IMG/VR virus record: IMGVR_UViG_3300032561_002127
Span: 1 to 37,596 of that record
Origin: a virus
Strand: one strand, 5' to 3'
Length of the DNA: 37,596 nt
Part shown: positions 22,604-31,071 of the stretch, one piece after another
Position numbering within the stretch: position 1 is the stretch's first letter
Layout: every line of letters begins with the position of its first letter
Program-made: the position numbers and the translations under genes
Notes under the pieces: generated by a model
What the model saw: the letters and a program-made list of their open reading frames with translations, nothing else
Told to the model about the DNA's origin: nothing
Databases searched by the model: none

Positions 22604-23020
22604 ATGGCTTACGCCGTCCTCCAGGATATGACCGACCGCTTCGGATCGAACGAGCTGACCGCTCTGACCGACCGAAGCGGCACCGGCACGCCCGACGCCA
22701 CCGTGATCGGGGTGCGCCTGGACGATGCCTCCGCCCTGGTGGATGGCTATGCCACGGCGCGCTATCAGCTGCCGCTCAGTCCGGTGCCGCCGTCCATCGT
22801 CGGCCTGGTCTGCGATATCGCCCGCTTCCTGCTTTACAAGGACGAAGTCAGCGCCGCCGTCACCAGCGCCTACACCAATGCGATGCGCACCCTGCGCGAT
22901 GTCGCCAGTGGCGCCTTCCGCCTGGAGGCCGCCGGTGTCGAGGACTCCGGGTCTCCCAACCGCATCGCCGCCGTGGTCCCGAAGACCGGTTTCAACCCCG
23001 ACATGATGGGGGGCTGGTAA
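22604..23020 (+). CDS. DUF1320 head-tail connector protein (Mu gp36-like)
   Basis: This 138-residue protein matches DUF1320: 'QDMTDRFGSNELTALTDRSG', 'DASALVDGYATARYQLPLSP' and 'IARFLLYKD' are typical. Members resemble HK97 gp6-type adaptors that bind the portal after packaging. The gene abuts the next one with a one-base overlap. Confidence 0.91.
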   Translation: MAYAVLQDMTDRFGSNELTALTDRSGTGTPDATVIGVRLDDASALVDGYATARYQLPLSPVPPSIVGLVCDIARFLLYKDEVSAAVTSAYTNAMRTLRDVASGAFRLEAAGVEDSGSPNRIAAVVPKTGFNPDMMGGW

Positions 23021-23643
23021 TGGCCGGCTGGCAAATCAATTTCGCGCTCGATGACGAATGGGTGCGCAAGCGCCTTATGGGTTACGCCATGGCGGCGCGC
23101 GACCTCTCCCCGGTCATGGAAAAGATCGGCAATTCGGGGATGCTGTCCACCGATATGCGCTTCGAGCGCGAGGTTGACCCCGATGGTCAGGCCTGGGCGG
23201 CGCTCCGCCCCAGCACCATCAGGAAGAAGGAAAAGGCCGGACACGAGAAGAAGCTGCAATGGTCGACCCGCCTGCGCGGCTCCTTCACCCGTCAGGTCAC
23301 GTCCACCAGCGTTACCTGGGGCACCAACGTGCCTTATGCCGCCGCCCACCAGTTCGGCGCCGATATCAGCCGTTATGCCCGGACCCTGCTGGATTCGCGC
23401 ATCTCCATGCGCCGCGCCGTGGTGGTGCGGAAAACCAAGGCGGGTGACGAGTACGGCTACAAGGCCCTGCTGTTCGCCAAGGCTGGCGACAAGCGGGTGG
23501 TGGCCATGGCGCGCCGGGTGGTCGGCGAGGGCCATAGCGTCATTCCGGCACGCCCCTTCGCCGGCATCAACGACGAAGAGCGCGCCCTCTACGTCACCAT
23601 GATCAAGGACCACATCATGGCCAAGCGCGGGTGGTCGGAATGA
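23020..23643 (+). CDS. G: Virion morphogenesis protein (Mu gpG-like)
   Basis: This 207-residue protein matches the phage virion morphogenesis/tail-completion family: 'MRFEREVDPDGQAWAALRPS', 'STIRKKEK', 'WGTNVPYAAAHQFGADI' and a C-terminal 'RPFAGIN' are hallmark segments. In Mu the G protein works in joining head and tail. It overlaps the neighbouring gene ends by 1 and 4 bases. Confidence 0.91.
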   Translation: MAGWQINFALDDEWVRKRLMGYAMAARDLSPVMEKIGNSGMLSTDMRFEREVDPDGQAWAALRPSTIRKKEKAGHEKKLQWSTRLRGSFTRQVTSTSVTWGTNVPYAAAHQFGADISRYARTLLDSRISMRRAVVVRKTKAGDEYGYKALLFAKAGDKRVVAMARRVVGEGHSVIPARPFAGINDEERALYVTMIKDHIMAKRGWSE

Positions 23644-24089
23644 TCCTGCTGCAACCGGTCATCGAACGCCTGCAGGCGGTCACCGACGCCAATGGCGCCA
23701 AGCTGTTCCGGGTGGTTCAAGGTTCCATCAGCTATGCCGCAGCCACCAAGGCCGGTGCCGCGCTGGGCGACGGCCCCAACGCTTACGTATTGCCGTTGGC
23801 CGATCTGCCCAATCCCGCTCAATCGGATGGTGGCCCCCAGGTGGTGGTGTCGCAGTTCCAGGTTCAGATCTTCATCCGCCTGCACGGCTCTGTTCACGGT
23901 TTCGCGAAGGAGCTCGAGTTGGTGGACCTGGAGAACAGGGTGCTGGCCAGCCTGCTGGGCTGGGCGCCGGGCACCAACCTCAAGCGCCTGACCCTGGCCC
24001 GCTCCGGCTTGAGTGACTTCCGAGACCAGGAACTGTGGTGGGGCATGGTGTTCCAGACCCGCTACGGCATCCAGCCCACCTCTTTGTAA
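23640..24089 (+). CDS. DUF1834 tail terminator-like protein (Mu gp37-like)
   Basis: This 149-residue protein resembles Mu gp37/DUF1834, a likely tail terminator or head-tail joining component. It opens with a helix ('PVIERLQAVTDANGAKLFRV'), has a central beta segment ('GPNAYVLPLADLPNPAQ' then 'QVVVSQFQVQIFIRLHG') and ends with 'LWWGMVFQTRYGIQP'. The start at 23640 overlaps the gpG stop (ATGA). An ATG at 23631 lies within the end of gpG and is less likely. Confidence 0.83.
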   Translation: MILLQPVIERLQAVTDANGAKLFRVVQGSISYAAATKAGAALGDGPNAYVLPLADLPNPAQSDGGPQVVVSQFQVQIFIRLHGSVHGFAKELELVDLENRVLASLLGWAPGTNLKRLTLARSGLSDFRDQELWWGMVFQTRYGIQPTSL

Positions 24090-24100
24090 GGAGCATATCC

Positions 24101-24322
24101 GTGGCCGACGATCCCGATCTTCCTGGCGCTCCCGCGCCCTCCCCTGCCAACCCGGCCGCGCCCCAGAGTCGTGCCGCCGCCGCCATCGCCGAATTGCAGG
24201 CCGTCTGGGACAAGCACGTCCCCAATTCGCCGCTCAGCCGCCAGACCGGCCTGCTCAACCAGGCCACCGAATTGAAGCGGGGCCTCGCCGCCCTCTTCGC
24301 CCATCTCGACGACATGGAGTAA
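24101..24322 (+). CDS. Small tail-region protein, 73 residues
   Basis: A GTG start at 24101 follows TAAGGAG. The 73-residue product has a Pro/Ala-rich N-terminal 25 residues and a helical C-terminal half ('AAIAELQAVWDKHVPNSPLS' onward). No family is recognised. It fills the space between the tail terminator and the tail tube genes exactly, and there is no tail sheath or DUF2635 gene here, which Mu would have. Confidence 0.72.
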   Translation: MADDPDLPGAPAPSPANPAAPQSRAAAAIAELQAVWDKHVPNSPLSRQTGLLNQATELKRGLAALFAHLDDME

Positions 24323-24328
24323 GTCCCG

Positions 24329-25090
24329 ATGTCTCTTCAGCGCTACAAATTCGGTATCGGCTCGGTCTTCGCCTGCCGGACCGACATCGCCAATCCCACC
24401 CCGATCAAGATCTGCGACATCCAGGAAGCCTCGGTGACGATCAAGGCCAAGATCGTCAAGGGACGCGGGCAGAAGCTCTATTCCGTCGCCCTGGCGCGTG
24501 CCGAGGAAGACATGACCGGCAAGCTCAAGTTCCTGCGCCAGGACCCAAGCATCGCCGCCAGCCTCTATCACGGGATCTCGCTGAATTCGGGCCAGATCAC
24601 CCTGGCCGATAGCGAGGCCACCACCTGTGCCGCCACCGTTGCGGTGGCCAATCATGCCACCTATCTCTATGACAATGGCGTGATCAACGCGGTCAACGGC
24701 GCCACCTTCACGCGGGTCAATGCCGCCCCCATCACCGGCCAATATACCTGCGACGGCAGTGGCAATTATGTCTTCAGTGCCGCCGATATCGCCGCCGCCG
24801 TGCCGGTGCTGATCTCCTACGGTTATTCGGTGGCCGGCAGCGGCTACAGCTATACCGTCACCAACGGGCAGTCCGGCATTTCGCCGGTGTTCCAGCTTGC
24901 GCTCCACAACGTCTACAACTCGCCCACCGGGCTGCAGACCGACGACATGTTGATCTATGCCGTCCAGGCCTCCAGCTACAACGAGGGCGGCAAGAACGGC
25001 GAATTCTGCACCCCCGAAGTGGACTGGGAGGCGCAGGAAGGTCCCAGCGGCAAGATCTACAGCCGGTCGGTCAACGGGGTAGCCGTCTAA
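24329..25090 (+). CDS. Major tail tube protein
   Basis: This 253-residue, beta-rich protein lies between the terminator-type genes and the chaperone pair, the standard place of the tail tube subunit. Tube-like elements include 'CDIQEASVTIKAKIVKGRGQ' near the start and 'PEVDWEAQEGPSGKIYSRSV' at the end. The centre (about 95-190) holds an extra Ig- or beta-sandwich-like portion ('TGQYTCDGSGNYVFSAADIA', 'ISYGYSVAGSGYSYTVTNGQ') that may be displayed on the tail surface. Identification is from order, size and composition. Confidence 0.82.
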   Translation: MSLQRYKFGIGSVFACRTDIANPTPIKICDIQEASVTIKAKIVKGRGQKLYSVALARAEEDMTGKLKFLRQDPSIAASLYHGISLNSGQITLADSEATTCAATVAVANHATYLYDNGVINAVNGATFTRVNAAPITGQYTCDGSGNYVFSAADIAAAVPVLISYGYSVAGSGYSYTVTNGQSGISPVFQLALHNVYNSPTGLQTDDMLIYAVQASSYNEGGKNGEFCTPEVDWEAQEGPSGKIYSRSVNGVAV

Positions 25091-25479
25091 TGGCCCGGGC
25101 CAAGGACAAGGCGGCGGCCAACGCGATCACCTTCGGCGGCAAGGTCTGGACGGTTGGTGTCCTCACCTGGGAGCAGTTGGCTGCCATCTTCCCGGCCTTG
25201 ACCGAGTTGCACAGCCTCGATCAAAGCGGTCGGGTGCTGGCCCGGCTGCGGGTCATTGTCGCCGCCCTCGAGGGCCAAGCCACCGAGGCGGAGTTGCGTT
25301 TGCTGCCGACCGGGGTGGACGAGATCTTCGCCGCGTCGGAGGTGGTCGCCGATATCAGCGGCTTCGTCCGCCTGGGGGAGCACCTGGCGGCGACGGCGAT
25401 CCCATCGAAAGCTGGGACCAGCTCTTCGCCCATGCCTGCGCCCGCACCGGATGGTCTCCCGGCCAAGTCGGCAAGCTGA
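25090..25479 (+). CDS. Tail assembly chaperone, short form (G-like)
   Basis: This 129-residue protein lies between tail tube and tape measure, as lambda G does. The first ~95 residues are a compact helical domain ('ITFGGKVWTVGVLTWEQLAA', 'LRVIVAALEGQATEAELRLL', 'EVVADISGFVRLGEHL'). The last 30 are low-complexity Ala/Ser/Pro, consistent with read-through of a non-conserved tail after a frameshift site. The start shares one base with the previous stop. Confidence 0.85.
   Translation: MARAKDKAAANAITFGGKVWTVGVLTWEQLAAIFPALTELHSLDQSGRVLARLRVIVAALEGQATEAELRLLPTGVDEIFAASEVVADISGFVRLGEHLAATAIPSKAGTSSSPMPAPAPDGLPAKSAS
25374..25378 (+). other. Candidate -1 ribosomal frameshift site (GGGGG run)
   Basis: The short chaperone is read here as CTG GGG GAG. 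A one-base backward slip on the run of five G at 25374-25378 re-pairs the Gly tRNA perfectly and enters the frame read GGG GGA GCA, which stays open to 25580. It is the best slippery stretch before the point where coding character changes frame, but it is not a textbook X-XXY-YYZ heptamer, so the exact site is uncertain. Confidence 0.5.
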
Positions 25480-25580
25480 CCTTCCCCCTGTGGGAGGAAT
25501 TGAACCGGCAGTGGGAAACCTATCCTCCCCTGCCGGTTTCCTTGGTGATGTTCCTGCGGGCGCATGAAATTCTGGAGTAG
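25374..25580 (+). CDS. Frameshift extension of the tail chaperone (GT-like T part)
   Basis: From about 25395 the -1 frame reads as clearly protein-like: 'DPIESWDQLFAHACARTGWS', then 'PGQVGKLTFPLWEELNRQWE', ending 'LVMFLRAHEILE'. This resembles the short C-terminal domains of tail chaperones and small phage proteins before tape measures. It has no usable ATG or ribosome-binding site, so it should be made only as a fusion with the upstream 25090 product (about 163 residues in total). It ends 2 bases before the tape measure start. Confidence 0.75.
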   Translation, partial: GGAPGGDGDPIESWDQLFAHACARTGWSPGQVGKLTFPLWEELNRQWETYPPLPVSLVMFLRAHEILE

Positions 25581-25582
25581 CC

Positions 25583-28500
25583 ATGGCGACGGATGATGTC
25601 AGCGTCAAAGTCTCTGCCGATGTCGCCGATTTTTCCTCCGGCGTCGGCACTGCGGTGGATGGCGTCGATACGCTGGCCGATTCCTCGGCGCGGCTGGCGG
25701 AAGCCCTGGGCTCGACCAATGCCGCCTCCCATGACGTCGATGCCCTGTTCAAGCAGATCACCGGCTCATCCAAGACCATGGCCGAGGCCGCCAGGGGGCT
25801 GAACCAAAGCTTCCGCGAAGGCATCGTCCCGATCTCCGACCTCAATGTCCTGTCGGAGCGCCTGCAAACCCATTTCGCCGGGCTGGCCTCGAGCGCCAAG
25901 GGAGCCGGGGCCGCCATCAAGGAAGTGGGAGTCGGCAGCGGCAGTCTGGCCGCCGTTAACGACAATGCCGCCAAGGCCGGCGCCGCCATGGGCGAAGTGG
26001 GCAACATGACGGTGGGGGCGCGGCGCGAACTGATCGTGCTGGCCCACGAGGCCATGACCGGTAATTTCGCCCGCATGCCCGGATCGTTGATGGTGCTGGC
26101 CGAACGGTTCGGCACCATCGGCATGGCCGCTCTCCGGGTCGCGGCTCCCCTGGCCGCCGTGGGCTTCGCCGCCTATGAAATCACCGCCCATGCCGAGGCG
26201 GCGGCCCAGGCCCTGGCCAAGACCGAAACCGCCTTGACCCTGTCCGGCCAAGCCGGGCTGTTCACCCGCGACGGTCTGGCCGCCACCGTCAATCAGCTCG
26301 CCATGATGCACGGCATCAGCACCGAGGCGGCGCAAGGCATCGTCGCCGAATTCGCCCGCATCCGTTCGGTGACGCCCCAGATGATGGCCGACCTGTCGCG
26401 CGGCATGGAAGGCTGGATCTTGGTCACCGGCGAGGATGGCCCAGCGGCGGCCCGCAAGCTGGCGGCGGCCATGGCCGACCCGCAGAAGATGCTGGAGGAG
26501 TTGGATCAGCAGACCAACAAGGTCTCGGCCGGCACCAAGCAACTGGTCGCCGACATGATGGATGCCGGCGACGTGATGGGAGCCAAGGCGGTGGTGGCGC
26601 GGGAATTCGCCACCGAGATGGAGCAGGCCGCGGAAGGGATCAAGACCCCGTTCCAGCGGGCGGTGCAGGAAGCCGGCAATGCCCTGAATGACCTTGGCGA
26701 CGCCTTCGTCGGGTCGGGAACCAAGGGCGAGCGATTGAGTTCCGTCATGCGGGGCTTGGCCGATGTCATCCGCAGCCTTGAAGTCCCGGTGGCCGTGATC
26801 GGCCACGCCCTGCGCGATCTGCTGGACATGATCACCATGGTGGTGCAGGCGGCCATGGCCGGCTTCGCCAGCATGAAGATGGTGTCCGAGGTCGCCGCCA
26901 CGGCGGTGTTCGAATTCGCCCGCATGGTCAAACAGGCGGTGACCGGAGATCTGGCCGAAGCGCAGAAGACGGCGCTGGACATGCCGCGCAAGCTGGCCGA
27001 GGAGTGGGGCATCCGCTCGGCCGAGATCAAGCGGCACCTTGACGAGATCCGCGCCGCCAATCGCGACATGTTCGATAAGGGTGCCGCCCCCAAGCCGGCC
27101 AAAACCGAGGAAAAGCCAAAATACCAGCCCCATGGCGATGGTGAGAATAGCGGCGACCGCGACAAGCGGGTGCTGGATATCCTCGACCGCACCCTGACGG
27201 TCCAGCGCGAGCTGCGCCAGATCGCCGGCGAGAAGAAGCTGCTGACCGAGCAGTCGGCCGCGCTCGAAGCCCAGATGGCCAGCGCGCCCGATGCCGAGAA
27301 GGGCAAGCTTCAGGCCCGGATCTCCGACATCAAGGAGGCGATCCGGCTGGAGAACGAACGGGCCACCACTCTCAACAAGAAGGATGGCGGCGAATCGCAG
27401 ATGGAAGGCTATCGCCGCGAGCTGGCCGACATCCAGGCCGCCGACCGGCGCTCGCTGGACGAGCGCAAGACCGAGGATCTCAAGTTCTGGCAGGAAAAGA
27501 AAAGCCATCTGGTCGAGGGCAACAAGGACTACGCCCAGGTCTCTGCCGAGGTGCGGCGGCTGGAGAAGGCGATTGAGGCGGATAAGCAGGCCGAGACCAT
27601 GGCCGGGCTCGAGCGTGACCGCGCGGCGGCCGCCAAGGGGTCCGAACAGCGCATCGCCATCGCCAAGGCCGAGGCCGAGGCGGTCAAGCGCTATGCCGGC
27701 GAACACTCCAAGGCCTATCTGGACGCCGAAAAGCGCGTCGATGACATGGAGAAGGAACACCAGAAGGAACTGAACCGGATCGAGGCGGAGGGCATTGATT
27801 CCCGCGCCAGCGCCAAGAAAGCCGACCTGGAGACCGATGCCGAGAATCTACGGTTCCTGCGCGAGATGGGGATGCAGGATGATGATGACGCCCTGTCCCG
27901 CTTGCGCGAGATCAAGGCCGAGGAATATCAGGTCGAGCGGGACGCCCTGACCCAAAAGCTTGCTCTCCAAGGTCTGGAAGTGGCGGAGCGTGATCGCATC
28001 AACAAACAGATCGCCCAACTCGACCAGACCTATCGCCTCGCCGATCTCGCCGCCACCCATCAGCAGACCATATCGGTCATGCAGGACTGGCAGTCTTCCG
28101 CCGCCAGCATCGGATCGGCCTTCAGTGGCGCGTTCAAGGGCATGGCCCTGCAGGGCCAGACGTTCCAGCAATCGGAACGCAGTCTGGCGCTGAATCTCGC
28201 TGGGGTGTGGTTCGACCTGGCCAGCAAGAAGATCGGCACCTGGATCTGGTCGGAAGGGGTAATGAAGGCGTGGTCGCAGCTCACCGGCCAGCAGGAAGTG
28301 ATCGACGCGGCGGCCAAGGAAACCGCCAAAACGGGGGCGGTCCTCACCGGTCAGACGGCCCGCACCGGCGCCACCCTCAACGGTGTCGCCGCCCGCAATG
28401 CCGCCGAGGCGACGGCGCAAACCAGTTTCCTCTCCCGCGTGTCCGAGCAGATCGCCCAGTGGCTGGGGATGGAAACCTCCAAGACCGGGGCGACAACGGT

Positions 28501-29077
28501 TGGGGAAACAACCCGGACCACGGAGACATTGGCGGGCGTCACCACCCGCGAAGGCGTCGAGGAAACCGAAACCGCCGTTTCGGTTGGAAAATCGGCCGCC
28601 CGAGGCGCCGCAGGCGCCTATGCCGATGCCTGCGAGGAAATCCCCTATGGCTGGTTGGTCGGAGCCGGTATCGCGGCGGCGGCCTTCGCCGGAATCATGG
28701 CGTTCTCCTCCTTCGGCGGTGAAGGAGAGGTGCCATATGATGGGGCGCTGTACCAACTCCACGCGAAGGAAACCGTGCTGCCGGCCTCGCTGGCCGTGCC
28801 GTTGCGGGCCATGCTAACAGGAGGGGGCATCCCCGCCATGCCCGCACTGGCGCTGCCATCCCTCAGGGACCCCGCCAGTTTCAACGCTTCGCCCGGGTCG
28901 GGCGGCGGATCTGCCGGGTCGCCGAGTGGCAGTGGCGGCGGCGACATCCACAACTACATCACCGTTTCCAGCCCCGATGCCGCCAACGTCGCCAATCTGT
29001 TCACCCGCAACGGCTCCGCCCTGGTCACGGCCCTCAACCGTCAGATCAATCTCGGCGCCAAGGTCGCGGGGAGGTAA
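25583..29077 (+). CDS. Tail tape measure protein
   Basis: This 1164-residue protein sets tail length and occupies the tail lumen. It has an N-terminal helical repeat region, hydrophobic stretches near residues 175-200 and 1020-1045 ('LVGAGIAAAAFAGIMAFSSF'), a long charged coiled coil (about 520-830) and a Thr/Ala-rich repeated section (about 910-1010, 'TGATLNG', 'TGATTVGETT'). The hydrophobic end near the C terminus may help DNA cross the inner membrane. At about 1.5 angstrom per residue it predicts a tail near 175 nm. It lies directly after the chaperone pair. Confidence 0.94.
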   Translation: MATDDVSVKVSADVADFSSGVGTAVDGVDTLADSSARLAEALGSTNAASHDVDALFKQITGSSKTMAEAARGLNQSFREGIVPISDLNVLSERLQTHFAGLASSAKGAGAAIKEVGVGSGSLAAVNDNAAKAGAAMGEVGNMTVGARRELIVLAHEAMTGNFARMPGSLMVLAERFGTIGMAALRVAAPLAAVGFAAYEITAHAEAAAQALAKTETALTLSGQAGLFTRDGLAATVNQLAMMHGISTEAAQGIVAEFARIRSVTPQMMADLSRGMEGWILVTGEDGPAAARKLAAAMADPQKMLEELDQQTNKVSAGTKQLVADMMDAGDVMGAKAVVAREFATEMEQAAEGIKTPFQRAVQEAGNALNDLGDAFVGSGTKGERLSSVMRGLADVIRSLEVPVAVIGHALRDLLDMITMVVQAAMAGFASMKMVSEVAATAVFEFARMVKQAVTGDLAEAQKTALDMPRKLAEEWGIRSAEIKRHLDEIRAANRDMFDKGAAPKPAKTEEKPKYQPHGDGENSGDRDKRVLDILDRTLTVQRELRQIAGEKKLLTEQSAALEAQMASAPDAEKGKLQARISDIKEAIRLENERATTLNKKDGGESQMEGYRRELADIQAADRRSLDERKTEDLKFWQEKKSHLVEGNKDYAQVSAEVRRLEKAIEADKQAETMAGLERDRAAAAKGSEQRIAIAKAEAEAVKRYAGEHSKAYLDAEKRVDDMEKEHQKELNRIEAEGIDSRASAKKADLETDAENLRFLREMGMQDDDDALSRLREIKAEEYQVERDALTQKLALQGLEVAERDRINKQIAQLDQTYRLADLAATHQQTISVMQDWQSSAASIGSAFSGAFKGMALQGQTFQQSERSLALNLAGVWFDLASKKIGTWIWSEGVMKAWSQLTGQQEVIDAAAKETAKTGAVLTGQTARTGATLNGVAARNAAEATAQTSFLSRVSEQIAQWLGMETSKTGATTVGETTRTTETLAGVTTREGVEETETAVSVGKSAARGAAGAYADACEEIPYGWLVGAGIAAAAFAGIMAFSSFGGEGEVPYDGALYQLHAKETVLPASLAVPLRAMLTGGGIPAMPALALPSLRDPASFNASPGSGGGSAGSPSGSGGGDIHNYITVSSPDAANVANLFTRNGSALVTALNRQINLGAKVAGR

Positions 29078-29082
29078 GGCGG

Positions 29083-29685
29083 ATGTCCACTCCCCTTTTT
29101 CCCGCGCTCGCCGGCATCGGCTGGAACATCCCCAAGACGGTGGAATGGTCGACCACCGTCCAGACCGCCCGGTCGGGCAAAGAAACCCGGATCGGCAACT
29201 GGACCTATCCGGTCTATCACTGGGAATTGGTGTTCGATTTTCTGCGGGCCGCCCCTGCCAACCCCGAATTGCAGCAGCTGACCGCACTGTTCAACGGGGC
29301 AGGCGCCCAGGTCGGAAACTTCCTCTACACCGATCCCGACGACAACGCGGCGACCGCCCAGGAAATCGGCGTCGGCGACGGCGTTACCACGGCCTTCCAA
29401 TTGGTTCGCAGCTTTGGCGGCTATGTGGAGCCGATCTGGGCGCCCAACGTCGTATCGTCGATCACCGTAGCCGGAGTGCCGGCCACCGGCTGGACAGTCT
29501 CCAACTTTGACGGCGCCAGCCCCGGACTCGTCACCTTCGCCGCCGCACCGGCTCCGGGGGCGGCCATCGTCGCCAGCTTCAGCTTCTATTTCCCTTGCCG
29601 GTTCGAGGATGATCGGTTGACGGCCAAACTGCTGCTGGCCGCGCTGTATTCCGCCGACAAGGTCCGCATCAAGTCGGTGAAATAA
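29083..29685 (+). CDS. Distal tail protein (DUF2460, GTA g12-like)
   Basis: This 200-residue protein matches DUF2460: 'FPALAGIGWNIPKTVEWSTT', 'GKETRIGNWTYPVYHWELVF', and a C-terminal 'YFPCRFEDDRLTA'. In the rhodobacterial gene transfer agent and related siphoviruses it forms the distal tail ring. It is the first of four tail-tip genes in the gene-transfer-agent order and overlaps the next gene by one base. Confidence 0.92.
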   Translation: MSTPLFPALAGIGWNIPKTVEWSTTVQTARSGKETRIGNWTYPVYHWELVFDFLRAAPANPELQQLTALFNGAGAQVGNFLYTDPDDNAATAQEIGVGDGVTTAFQLVRSFGGYVEPIWAPNVVSSITVAGVPATGWTVSNFDGASPGLVTFAAAPAPGAAIVASFSFYFPCRFEDDRLTAKLLLAALYSADKVRIKSVK

Positions 29686-30578
29686 TGAAGGCCGTTTCAC
29701 CCGCAGTTCAAACGCTGCTGGCCGGGCGCCGGTTCATTGGGGTCGATCTCTATATCATCACCCTGGTGGACGGCACGGTGCTGCGGTGGTCCGGCGGCGA
29801 TGCCGACATCCTTGACGGCGGCGTCCGCTATCCCTGCGGCGGCTGGACCGGTCCTTATTGGGGCCTGGTGGGGGATAACGCCCAATGTACCTGGAAGATC
29901 GGCACCGACGTTCAGACCCTGACCGTCAGCGTCCTGCCGGGCCGCGCCATGATCGAGGGCATCCCCTTTACCACTGCGGTAGAAGCGGGGCTGTTCGACG
30001 GCGCCACCCTTGAATACCGCCGCGCCTATCTGCCGCTGGTGACCTCCGTCACGTTCTGGCCGCTGCCCTCCACCGGCTCGGTGCGCAAATGGCGGGGCAG
30101 GATCGGCGACATCAGTCCGGCTGGCGGCAGCGTCGTCACCTTCGCCGTCAACAACGTCAACGACGTGCTGCAGCAGCCGTGGCCGCGTGAGGTCTATCAA
30201 CCGGGCTGCCTCTCGGTCCTTGGCGATGCCGCCTGTGGCATCAATCTGGCGATCTGGGCGGTGACGGGAACAGCCGGCGCCGGGTCGACCACCGCCACCA
30301 TCATGGCCACCCTATCTCAGGCCGATCATTGGTTCGATCAGGGCGACATCACCTTTACCTCGGGAGCGTTGCTGGGGCAGTCCCGCAGCATCGCCAGTCA
30401 GATCGGCGGGGTCCTGACCCTGGCGACGCCGTTCCCGCTGGCTCCGTCGACCGGCGACGCCTGCCTGCTGCACCCGGGATGCGATGGCACCATGGACGCT
30501 GGCGGGTGCCCGAAGTTCGCCAACGACACCAATTTCCGGGGACAGCTTTTCGTGCCCCCCCCATCGACGGCGAATTGA
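29685..30578 (+). CDS. Tail hub protein (DUF2163/phage BR0599 family, GTA g13-like)
   Basis: This 297-residue protein has the DUF2163 N-terminal domain (residues 1-165: 'RFIGVDLYIITLVDGTVLRW', 'FDGATLEYRRAYLP') and a C-terminal BR0599 module ('VYQPGCLSVLGDAACGINLA', ending with 'LHPGCDGTMDAGGCPKFAND'). The conserved cysteines in that module may bind iron-sulfur or metal, as proposed for gene-transfer-agent hub proteins. It follows DUF2460 and precedes the peptidase, the usual order. Confidence 0.92.
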   Translation: MKAVSPAVQTLLAGRRFIGVDLYIITLVDGTVLRWSGGDADILDGGVRYPCGGWTGPYWGLVGDNAQCTWKIGTDVQTLTVSVLPGRAMIEGIPFTTAVEAGLFDGATLEYRRAYLPLVTSVTFWPLPSTGSVRKWRGRIGDISPAGGSVVTFAVNNVNDVLQQPWPREVYQPGCLSVLGDAACGINLAIWAVTGTAGAGSTTATIMATLSQADHWFDQGDITFTSGALLGQSRSIASQIGGVLTLATPFPLAPSTGDACLLHPGCDGTMDAGGCPKFANDTNFRGQLFVPPPSTAN

Positions 30579-30579
30579 G

Positions 30580-31071
30580 ATGCAGGATCTGACTGCACGG
30601 CCCGATCTGATCGCACGGCAACGCGTGGTAGCGGAGGCGCGGAGCTGGCTGGGCACCCCCTATCACCATAACCAGCGGGTCAAGGGAGCCGGGGTCGATT
30701 GCGCCAATCTGCCCGCCGCCGTCTATGCCGCCGCAGGAATGATCCCCGAGATCCCACCCGAGGAATACTCGGCCCAATGGCATCTGCATTGTGATGCCGC
30801 CGATCCCGCCACCGAACGCTATCTCAACCGCGTCCTCGAATACGCCACCGAGTTCTCCGGACCGTTGGCTCCGGGCGATTTCGTCATGTGGAAGGTCGGG
30901 CGGCGCTGGGCTCACGGCGCCATCGTGGTGGAATGGCCGGTGATCATCCATGCTGCGGCTGGCGCCAAGGCCGTCATCCTCGGCGATGCGGTTCGTGATC
31001 CCTTTGACCGCAAGCTGCTCAAGGACCGCGAGCCGCGCTATTTCACCCTTTGGCCACGCGGGGGCGAATAA
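30580..31071 (+). CDS. NlpC/P60-family tail peptidase (GTA g14-like)
   Basis: This 163-residue cysteine peptidase would help the tail cross the cell wall at infection. The Cys-nucleophile motif is 'GVDCANLPAAVYAAAG' (Cys about residue 38) and the general-base His lies in 'RRWAHGAIVVEW'. The N-terminal 'ARSWLGTPYHHNQRVKGAG' is typical of the family. The ATG at 30580 is one base after the previous stop; the frame is open to 30484 but within the hub gene. The last base overlaps the next ATG. Confidence 0.91.
   Translation: MQDLTARPDLIARQRVVAEARSWLGTPYHHNQRVKGAGVDCANLPAAVYAAAGMIPEIPPEEYSAQWHLHCDAADPATERYLNRVLEYATEFSGPLAPGDFVMWKVGRRWAHGAIVVEWPVIIHAAAGAKAVILGDAVRDPFDRKLLKDREPRYFTLWPRGGE

Noticed and set aside
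25766-27760. Long open frame on the minus strand (664 codons) opposite the tape measure
   Set aside because: It lies wholly within the tape measure gene, is full of Gly/His/Arg/Leu typical of antisense reading of GC-rich DNA, and has no ribosome-binding site or recognisable domain.
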